This document shows positions 32,547 through 37,841 of a stretch of DNA of 37,841 nt, piece after piece; within the stretch, counting starts at the first letter, position 1; each line of letters starts with the position of its first letter. The notes below the pieces were generated by a model. The model searched no databases and was not told the origin of the DNA. It saw nothing but the letters and a program-made list of their open reading frames with translations. Source of the DNA: Fluviicola sp. (GTDB taxonomy: Bacteria; Bacteroidota; Bacteroidia; Flavobacteriales_D; Crocinitomicaceae); contig NVXP01000008.1 in assembly GCA_002733985.1 (NCBI GenBank), positions 15,702 to 53,542 on the forward strand, read 5' to 3'. The translations under genes and the position numbers were made by a program.

Positions 32547-33022
32547 GGTATGAAATTAATTCAACTGGTTACGAATACGAGACCGAAATTTCATTGTCAT
32601 CTGAATGACCGAATTCAATTCTTCGCTCGCTTCATCAAAAGTACATTTTTCGATATAATTTAATCGATTTGCGATAATGAGTTGTGTCTCTAATTCGTAG
32701 GCTGATCCTAAAGCAATTTCTAGAAATCTATTAAATTCCTTGTTCGAGTTTCGTGATGTCCCTTCTGCAATATTGGATGGAATTGAAATGGCTGAACGAC
32801 GGATTTGACTTTGAAGTCCAAACATTTCGCTTTTCGGGAAATCTCCAGTTAGCGCATATATGTTTACGCAAAAATCTTGACTCCTCTTCCAAATCTCCAA
32901 CTTTTTAAACTGATGCATTTATTCGAATTAATAATTTCCTTATTTAAGTTAAGTATTATTTCGAGAAGAGATACAAAGCAGAATTTGAATCAATCAAAGT
33001 TCAAAACAATCGGATTATCGGA
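32525..33022. repeat. inverted repeat enclosing the four-helix-bundle gene
   Basis: TCCGATTATCCGATTG at 32525-32540 and CAATCGGATTATCGGA at 33007-33022 are inverted copies with 15 of 16 bases matching, and similarity continues outward with one extra base. They lie 466 bases apart and bracket the gene at 32556-32918. The left copy is inside the start of the pseudouridine synthase gene. This is seen directly; mobility is inferred. Confidence 0.6.
32556..32918 (-). CDS. four-helix bundle protein (23S rRNA intervening-sequence protein family)
   Basis: 120 residues matching the family once called S23/IVP: LEIWKRSQDF at the start, FPKSEMFGLQSQIRRSA, SIPSNIAEG and the ELETQLIIA helix. The family is found scattered in bacteria, often within 23S rRNA intervening sequences or beside diversity-generating retroelements, and its role is not established. 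Here it lies between panB and the pseudouridine synthase gene, nine bases from the latter, enclosed by an inverted repeat, which suggests insertion as a cassette. Confidence 0.9.
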   Translation of the reverse strand: MHQFKKLEIWKRSQDFCVNIYALTGDFPKSEMFGLQSQIRRSAISIPSNIAEGTSRNSNKEFNRFLEIALGSAYELETQLIIANRLNYIEKCTFDEASEELNSVIQMTMKFRSRIRNQLN

Positions 33023-33060
33023 ATAGTCTGACACTCGAACGATCCGAAAAATCCAATTAT

Positions 33061-33876
33061 CTAATAACTCTCATCATCATTCGGAAAATCTCCAGACTTA
33101 ACATCTTCGATGTAGCGTTGGAATGACCCAAGCATTTCTTGATACAAGTTATGGTATTTACGAAGGAAACGTGGATTGAATTCATTGTTGATTCCGAGCA
33201 TGTCGTGAACAACTAGAACTTGACCATCTACTCCATTTCCAGCTCCGATTCCGATAATTGGAATGTTCACCGCTTTTGCTACTTCGGTTGCTAGTTCTGA
33301 AGGAATTTTCTCCAATACAATTGCGAAACAACCAGATGCTTCCAGCAATTTGGCATCTTCAATTAATTCTCTTGCTTCGTCGCTTTCTTTTGCTCTGACA
33401 ACATATGTTCCGAACTTATAGATCGATTGTGGCGTAAGTCCAAGGTGCCCCATCACAGGAATTCCTGCTGAAAGGATCCGAGTAACTGATTCGATGACTT
33501 CTCTTCCACCTTCCAATTTGACTGCGTGTCCACCGGATTCTTTCATGATGCGAATTGCACTTGACAATGCTTCACGTGAATTCCCTTGGTATGTTCCAAA
33601 CGGCATGTCAACAACGATTAATGCACGCTCTACTCCACGAACAACAGAAGACGCATGATAAATCATTTCATTCAAGGTAATAGGAAGTGTCGTTTCATGA
33701 CCAGCCATTACGTTCGATGCAGAATCACCAACCAATATGACATCAATTCCAGCCTTATCGATAATCCGCGCCATTGAATAGTCATAACCTGTGAGCATAG
33801 AAATTTTCTGCCCCTCATTCTTCATCGTTTGGAGTACTTTCGTAGTAACCCTTTTCACATTTTTGTGTACCGACAT
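33061..33876 (-). CDS. panB: 3-methyl-2-oxobutanoate hydroxymethyltransferase (ketopantoate hydroxymethyltransferase)
   Basis: Transfers a hydroxymethyl group from methylene-tetrahydrofolate to 2-oxoisovalerate, the first step of pantothenate and coenzyme A synthesis. 271 residues, normal length. Motifs: [56 protein letters not shown] and [21 protein letters not shown]. It lies divergent to rplS; a minus-7 element stands 20 bases before its ATG. No other pan gene is in the window. Confidence 0.95.
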   Translation of the reverse strand: MSVHKNVKRVTTKVLQTMKNEGQKISMLTGYDYSMARIIDKAGIDVILVGDSASNVMAGHETTLPITLNEMIYHASSVVRGVERALIVVDMPFGTYQGNSREALSSAIRIMKESGGHAVKLEGGREVIESVTRILSAGIPVMGHLGLTPQSIYKFGTYVVRAKESDEARELIEDAKLLEASGCFAIVLEKIPSELATEVAKAVNIPIIGIGAGNGVDGQVLVVHDMLGINNEFNPRFLRKYHNLYQEMLGSFQRYIEDVKSGDFPNDDESY

Positions 33877-33895
33877 AAGTCTTCGTTCTTTTTGT

Positions 33896-33903
33896 CAAAT
33901 CTA
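33896..33903 (-). promoter_or_regulatory. minus-7 element of panB
   Basis: TAGATTTG on the minus strand fits TAnnTTTG exactly and would start transcription near 33892, 16 bases before the ATG. The minus-33 element is not clear. Confidence 0.45.
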
Positions 33904-33978
33904 CGGAAATTGAAATCAAAAAATCCAAATAATTAATGATTGATCCATTGTGAGGCAGACATATCAAATAAATTCATG

Positions 33979-33986
33979 TATTTTTG
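33979..33986 (+). promoter_or_regulatory. minus-7 element of rplS
   Basis: TATTTTTG fits TAnnTTTG exactly; the transcript would start near 33990 and carry a leader of 66 or 87 nt, depending on the start codon. No clear minus-33 TTG. Confidence 0.45.
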
Positions 33987-33989
33987 TCA

Positions 33990-34055
33990 AAAATCTAAGA
34001 CGATTGGTGCTTATTATCGGAATTTATTCTTAATATTGCAGCCCGTTTTGGACGG
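33990..34055 (+). promoter_or_regulatory. possible bL19 mRNA leader
   Basis: The predicted leader has a small CGAT/ATCG hairpin and, directly before the ATG at 34056, a CCGT-TTTGG-ACGG hairpin. Leaders of r-protein genes in Flavobacteria are often autoregulated, and a bL19 leader motif has, as far as I recall, been reported in this group. I cannot confirm a match to that motif. Confidence 0.3.
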
Positions 34056-34430
34056 ATGAACAAGAAATTGAGCGACATGGATTTTATTAAAGAACTTGAA
34101 AAAGAGATCATTGAGGCAAATAACCTTCCTGATTTTAAAAGTGGAGATACAGTAATTGTATCTTATAAGATTAAAGAGGGTAGTAAAGAGCGTATTCAGC
34201 AATTCCAAGGAGTTGTTTTACAACGTAAAGGAGTTGGACTTACAGAAACATTTACAATTCGTAAAATGTCTGGAAATGTTGGTGTTGAGCGTATCTTCCC
34301 ATTGGCTTCGCCTTTCATTGATTCTATTAAAGTAACGAAAAGAGGTCAAGTACGTCGTGCACGTATCTTCTACTTTAGAGAACGTACAGGAAAAGCTGCT
34401 CGTATCAAAGAGAAAAGAACTTACGCTTAG
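34056..34430 (+). CDS. rplS: 50S ribosomal protein L19 (bL19)
   Basis: Component of the large ribosomal subunit at the interface with 30S. FKSGDTVIVSYKIKEG, RIQQFQGVVLQRKG, ETFTIRKMSGNVGVERIFP and KVTKRGQVRRARIFYFRE are the standard L19 pattern; the C-terminus ends KEKRTYA as in Bacteroidota. 124 residues from ATG 34056, or 117 from ATG 34077, which starts MDFIKELEKE and matches the usual N-terminus better. The second start may be the true one. A terminator follows 23 bases after the stop. Confidence 0.96.
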   Translation: MNKKLSDMDFIKELEKEIIEANNLPDFKSGDTVIVSYKIKEGSKERIQQFQGVVLQRKGVGLTETFTIRKMSGNVGVERIFPLASPFIDSIKVTKRGQVRRARIFYFRERTGKAARIKEKRTYA

Positions 34431-34452
34431 TCGTAATCTTAAATATATTCAA

Positions 34453-34485
34453 GGTCCCGATTGTTTATTCAGTCGGGACTTTTTA
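34453..34485 (+). terminator. rho-independent terminator of rplS
   Basis: Arms GTCCCGA (34454-34460) and TCGGGAC (34473-34479) are exact complements, followed by TTTTT. The T tract directly abuts the minus-7 element of the lysozyme gene. Confidence 0.85.
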
Positions 34486-34493
34486 TATTTTTG
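34486..34493 (+). promoter_or_regulatory. minus-7 element of the GH25 lysozyme gene
   Basis: TATTTTTG matches TAnnTTTG exactly. Transcription would start near 34497, only three bases before the ATG at 34500, so the mRNA would be nearly leaderless. No good minus-33 element at the right distance. Confidence 0.4.
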
Positions 34494-34499
34494 CGGTTA

Positions 34500-35246
34500 A
34501 TGAATCGTAGAAAAAAGACTAGTTTCACTTTCACACGCCTTATTTTTCTGATCCTGCTCTTAGTTGGATCTGGAATTTGCGCTTGGTATTTTTTCATTCG
34601 GCCACAATCTGAACAAGCTATTCAGCTGCAACCTTTGCCTGAAGGTTTTCTATCCCATGGAATTGATGTATCGCATCATCAAGGAGAAATTGACTGGGAC
34701 ATATTTTTCAGCAGCATGGATACCACCATCTCATTCGTTTACTGCAAAGTTACAGAAGGCACGCATTTCACCGACTCTGAGTGGAATCGAAATCGAACAA
34801 TTCTTTCTGAACATAAAATGAAAAATGGGGGATATCATTTTTTTACTCCGGACGTTTCTCCTCGGCTCCAAGCAGATCATTTTTTGAATAATTACGGATC
34901 CATGGAAAAAGATTTGCCTCCCGTTTTGGATGCAGAAGTGGAAGCCTCAACAGATCACATCCTAATTTCGGGAATGCATGAATGGCTAAGCATTGTTGAG
35001 TCAGAAACAGGAGTTCGCCCCGTTATTTACACTTCGTATTCGATGTACCGTGATAAAATGAAAGGGAAGTTTCCAGGATATAAATTTTGGATTGCAAGCT
35101 ATAACCCAAACGAGACGCGCGTTCAGAATTCAGACATCATTCATTGGCAATACAGTGACCGTGGGACAATCCCAGGAATTAATGGAATGGTTGATTTGAA
35201 TTTCTCGAAACAATCATTCAGACCACTAATGGAACTGGCCGATTAG
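34500..35246 (+). CDS. membrane-anchored GH25 family lysozyme
   Basis: 248 residues. An N-terminal membrane helix (about 9-32) leaves the GH25 domain outside the cytoplasm. Motifs: HGIDVSHHQGEIDW, VYCKVTEGTHFTD, GGYHFFTPD, the active-site segment PPVLDAEVE (D144, E146), FWIASYNP and HWQYSDRG. It cleaves the beta-1,4 bond of peptidoglycan (muramidase). A TTG at 34461 would add residues but lies in the rplS terminator; the ATG at 34500 is chosen. It ends one base before the stop of the convergent OmpA gene. Confidence 0.92.
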   Translation: MNRRKKTSFTFTRLIFLILLLVGSGICAWYFFIRPQSEQAIQLQPLPEGFLSHGIDVSHHQGEIDWDIFFSSMDTTISFVYCKVTEGTHFTDSEWNRNRTILSEHKMKNGGYHFFTPDVSPRLQADHFLNNYGSMEKDLPPVLDAEVEASTDHILISGMHEWLSIVESETGVRPVIYTSYSMYRDKMKGKFPGYKFWIASYNPNETRVQNSDIIHWQYSDRGTIPGINGMVDLNFSKQSFRPLMELAD

Positions 35247-35247
35247 C

Positions 35248-37287
35248 CTACATTCCTTCAATTACAAAATCAGTACGTCTGTTCTTCGCACGATTAGCAG
35301 CTGAATTATTTGCTGCTTTCGGGTTTGTTTCTCCAAATCCTTTTGCTGTGAGCCTTGATTTATCGACTCCTAGTGAGATCAAGTAATCTCTAACACTTTG
35401 AGCACGCTCTTCTGACAAGACCAAATTTCGTTGATCGTCTCCAACATCATCTGTATGACCTTGGATTGCAACGGTAATTAATTCATTTTGATTTAAGAAT
35501 CGAGCAAATCCTTTTAAGATGAGTTTTGATTTATCATTCATCATTGATGAGCTCGTTGGATACAAAATCTCATTGATTGTATATGATCCTCCCACTTCCA
35601 ACTTTCGAACATCTAAATCCTTTCCTAGAATCGCAACATTGCTCGCAATTTCTTCCTGCTTGATTACTTTTGCATCGAATGCATGTCCATCTTTCTTGAC
35701 CGTGACCAAAACATCACCTGAGGTATTTTTCTTGATGATCGTGGCATATTTTCCGTCATCACCATTCACTTTTACTGTTGTAACTTCATCCGAACCTTCA
35801 TAGAGAACTTCAATCGTCGCATCTTTAACTCCTTGACCATTTTCATCCTTCAGCTGGCCTTTAAGAATAGCTACTGCCTGCGGACGTGCTTCTTCATACA
35901 GTTCAAACGAATAAATATTCCAATCACCTCTCAAGGTCGAAGAGTAGTAAGCCACTTCCCCATCAATCGAAACAAATAAACCGAGTTCATCTGCTTCTGA
36001 GTTAATTGGATAACCAATATTTTTCGGTTCGGACCACACACCATTTTCTTTACGTGTGTAGAAAATATCTAGTCCGCCAACTCCCTTACGCGTTTTGCTG
36101 CATTGCGAGACAAAATAGAGTGTTTCACTGTCCTGATGCAAAAAGGGGCTTTTATCCTTACCGGCAGTATTGATTTCATCAAAAGGACGTGCATCTCCCC
36201 AAGAACCATCTTCGTTTCGCTCCACAACAAAAATATCGTTGTTGCGTGTAGTTGGCCCGTTTACCGTATAATATAAGGTGTTTCCATCTGCAGAAAGTGA
36301 AGGCTGAGCATCCCACCTGCCTTTTCCATTGATTTTATCTCCTAAATTTTCTAATGGCGTCCATTGGTAATCATTTCCACCTGTTCCAGATCGCTCATAT
36401 GAAGTACTGTACAAATCGCAGTTCATGTATTTTTGTCCACTCACCTCAATTGGATTACATGCACACAAGATCATTTCCTTATTATCCACGGACATCGTTG
36501 CCGCTCCATAACTCGCGAATGAGCCATCATTGAATGGATATTTAACTGGTACACCCTTGGTAAAAGGCCCTGTCATACTTGCTCTCTCCGCTATCGTAAA
36601 TTCCTCAACTACGTTGGAGTGAATATCTCCAAGGTTTTTTCTATCCACTTTTCTCGTAAAGAACATCAATTCGTTATCAGGTGAGATCATTGGAAAATAT
36701 TCGTCATTTGGAGTACTCACTTTCTGAACCATTTTAGGCTCAAAAGGCACTTCATCATTTAATATCTCTTGATCTTCTTCGTACTTCTTCAGGAAAGCCT
36801 GAGCATCAGATAACTTACTCGTATAATTTTCTGGATATCGATCAGTGTCGGAATGTTTGAATTTCTCAAATTCCTTGAACCATCTAACCGCTTCCTCATT
36901 GTCTTGAAGTGTATAGTTGATCACTCCTAGATAGTAGCTACAATTTGCATGGAAGTCAGAGCAAATATCAAGTGCAGACTTGAACATTTCTTCTGACTTT
37001 TTCAAACTTCGATCACCAAACCGAGGATCCGGTCGTGTTTCATAGTATTTGACACCACTAGCATAAGCATACATTGCATACTCGTAATATGCCGTCGCAT
37101 TTTCTTCATCCATTTCAATCGCTTGATTGAATTTATCAACCGCGGTTTGAGCATCTGAAGCATTGACTCCTGCCGTTATTAATTTCAAGATTTTTTTAGA
37201 CGGAGGCATGCAGGCTTCAGCTTCTTCTTGCGAAAAAGAGCAGATTGCAAATCCAAGAAACACTGTAGTGATGTATAATATTTTCAT
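35248..37287 (-). CDS. OmpA-family envelope protein with TPR, PD40 repeats and regulatory-like domain (PorE-like)
   Basis: 679 residues. A signal peptide (about 1-19) is followed by TPR-like helices (about 30-180), a beta-propeller of PD40/WD40-like repeats (about 200-480; PMISPDNELMFFTRK, PSLSADGNTLYYTV, GGLDIFYTRKENG), a carboxypeptidase-regulatory-like beta sandwich (about 490-565) and a C-terminal OmpA domain (about 575-679) with VAIQGHTDDVGDDQRNLVLS, SEERAQSVRDYL and the NRRTDFVI ending that binds peptidoglycan. This architecture matches PorE of the type IX secretion system and relatives. The role is probably to anchor an outer-membrane machine to the cell wall. Confidence 0.9.
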   Translation of the reverse strand: MKILYITTVFLGFAICSFSQEEAEACMPPSKKILKLITAGVNASDAQTAVDKFNQAIEMDEENATAYYEYAMYAYASGVKYYETRPDPRFGDRSLKKSEEMFKSALDICSDFHANCSYYLGVINYTLQDNEEAVRWFKEFEKFKHSDTDRYPENYTSKLSDAQAFLKKYEEDQEILNDEVPFEPKMVQKVSTPNDEYFPMISPDNELMFFTRKVDRKNLGDIHSNVVEEFTIAERASMTGPFTKGVPVKYPFNDGSFASYGAATMSVDNKEMILCACNPIEVSGQKYMNCDLYSTSYERSGTGGNDYQWTPLENLGDKINGKGRWDAQPSLSADGNTLYYTVNGPTTRNNDIFVVERNEDGSWGDARPFDEINTAGKDKSPFLHQDSETLYFVSQCSKTRKGVGGLDIFYTRKENGVWSEPKNIGYPINSEADELGLFVSIDGEVAYYSSTLRGDWNIYSFELYEEARPQAVAILKGQLKDENGQGVKDATIEVLYEGSDEVTTVKVNGDDGKYATIIKKNTSGDVLVTVKKDGHAFDAKVIKQEEIASNVAILGKDLDVRKLEVGGSYTINEILYPTSSSMMNDKSKLILKGFARFLNQNELITVAIQGHTDDVGDDQRNLVLSEERAQSVRDYLISLGVDKSRLTAKGFGETNPKAANNSAANRAKNRRTDFVIEGM

Positions 37288-37553
37288 TCAGATCAAGCTA
37301 TTTAGTTCTAACGGAGAGCCTAGAAACAAATTCCGTACCTAACTATGTATATCGCAAAATCGCATGAAAAGTTACATTGATTCTAACTAATCACCTATCT
37401 CGTTTCGTATATCCGATATTTCAATATACAATCAAGTAGAGGTACACCAAAAGGCTGCTGGTCAGAATCTAGGTCAAATTAGTAGCACTTTCTACCTTTC
37501 GACTATCAAAGCCCCAGTTCGCAGCACTTCCTACATTCACTCAATCATGTTTT

Positions 37554-37583
37554 TTGTGAATTACAAATTTATTCATACATTTG
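37554..37583 (+). promoter_or_regulatory. promoter of the TetR gene
   Basis: TTG at 37554-37556, a 19-base spacer and TACATTTG at 37576-37583 fit the Bacteroidota primary-sigma consensus TTG-N17-20-TAnnTTTG exactly. Transcription is predicted to start near 37587, 43 bases before the ATG. Confidence 0.72.
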
Positions 37584-37586
37584 CAC

Positions 37587-37604
37587 TGACCGCACGTGCA
37601 GTCA
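37587..37604 (+). promoter_or_regulatory. palindromic operator at the TetR transcription start
   Basis: TGACCGCACGTGCAGTCA is an 18-bp palindrome with one mismatched pair and a perfect GCACGTGC core. It starts at the predicted first transcribed base, the place where a TetR protein would block its own promoter. The length is normal for TetR operators. Confidence 0.6.
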
Positions 37605-37629
37605 CTATCTTAATCATTGATTATTCAGA

Positions 37630-37841
37630 ATGGACAAAAGAGAACAATTGATTCAAATAGCGACCAAGCTATTCTCTGAACGAGGCTTTGAAAACACGCC
37701 ACTTTCAGCGGTATGCGAAACAGCGAATGTTTCAAAAGGGCTGATTTCTCATCACTTTAAATCAAAGAATGGCTTATTGAGAGAAATATTTATGAAAACG
37801 ACGAAGCTGATCGTCGAAATAAACTCAAATGACAATGAACA
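37630..37841 (+). CDS. TetR/AcrR family transcriptional regulator (partial, cut by window end)
   Basis: The first 70 codons are visible. IQIATKLFSERGFENTPLS, VCETANVSKGLISHHFKSK and GLLREIF are the TetR N-terminal helix-turn-helix domain. The ligand-binding part lies outside the window, so the signal and target genes are unknown. The palindrome at its promoter suggests self-repression. Confidence 0.88.
   Translation, partial: MDKREQLIQIATKLFSERGFENTPLSAVCETANVSKGLISHHFKSKNGLLREIFMKTTKLIVEINSNDNE

Larger units (their letters stand above)
37288..37629. other. divergent intergenic region between the OmpA and TetR genes
   Basis: 342 bases without a gene. It contains the TetR promoter and operator and a near-identical direct repeat, AGCACTTTCTAC at 37484-37495 and AGCACTTCCTAC at 37523-37534. 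The promoter of the OmpA gene is not evident. Confidence 0.5.

Noticed and set aside
34461-34499. N-terminal extension of the lysozyme from a TTG start
   Set aside because: The extension would be read from the rplS terminator hairpin; the ATG at 34500 gives a normal membrane anchor.
37484-37534. AGCACTTYCTAC direct repeat
   Set aside because: Only two 12-base copies with one mismatch and no obvious partner element; noted in the intergenic entry but not claimed as a site.
1-37841. CRISPR arrays, tRNA/rRNA genes, insertion sequences, prophage genes
   Set aside because: Looked for on both strands; no regularly spaced repeats, no transposase or integrase motifs and no rRNA/tRNA-like segments were recognised.

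Overview
The window comes from a member of the Bacteroidota, most likely Flavobacteriales and perhaps close to Fluviicola/Crocinitomicaceae (the rank below order is a guess). The evidence is a C-terminal type A sorting domain of the type IX secretion system (T9SS), a PorE-like OmpA/PD40 lipoprotein-type envelope protein, several perfect TAnnTTTG minus-7 promoter elements, an absence of Shine-Dalgarno sequences, AT-rich coding DNA and a flavobacterial gene mix. No rRNA, tRNA, CRISPR array, transposase or phage gene is visible. Most of the window reads as ordinary chromosome with a few accessory pieces.

Layout. 1-2184: adenine/adenosine deaminase and a convergent GlcNAc-kinase-like ATPase, separated by a perfect 14-bp hairpin. 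2562-7064: a tight zwf-pgl-edd-eda operon encoding a complete Entner-Doudoroff branch from glucose-6-phosphate to pyruvate plus glyceraldehyde-3-phosphate. A pair of 13-bp direct repeats lies in front of it. 7176-10322: a hybrid histidine kinase (GAF-PAS-HisKA-HATPase-REC-Hpt-like) followed without a gap by a protein of two receiver domains. 10323-10752: a terminator, then a structured stretch with its own terminator, which may be a small RNA or a 31-codon gene. 10753-15129: a small STAS/SpoIIAA-like protein, an 825-residue fusion of an alpha-oxoamine synthase with a GNAT acyltransferase, and a PAS protein with a decayed histidine-kinase ATPase domain.

15533-21400 is a five-gene, closely spaced operon for envelope proteins: a Cys-motif membrane protein, a GNAT, a secreted CAP/OmpA-like protein, a TTG-started lipoprotein and a PrsW-type intramembrane protease. 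Just beyond its end, on the opposite strand, is a well-formed candidate small RNA of about 110 nt. A short rhodanese and then an ECF sigma factor with a very large anti-sigma protein follow. The anti-sigma protein carries a periplasmic TonB C-terminal-like domain. A small lipoprotein and a periplasmic coiled-coil protein come next.

26400-37287: a T9SS-exported protein built of about ten 90-residue repeats plus a PKD domain; a minus-strand group panB, four-helix-bundle protein, rluA-type pseudouridine synthase and a UPF1-like helicase; rplS with a possible leader; a membrane-anchored GH25 lysozyme with a nearly leaderless promoter; and an OmpA/PD40 protein. The window ends inside a TetR regulator whose promoter and operator are both clearly readable.

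The points I would follow up first are the minus-strand small RNA at 21402-21511, the PrsW operon beside a sigma/anti-sigma-TonB pair, the oxoamine synthase-GNAT fusion, and the four-helix-bundle gene enclosed by inverted repeats that run into the start of rluA.
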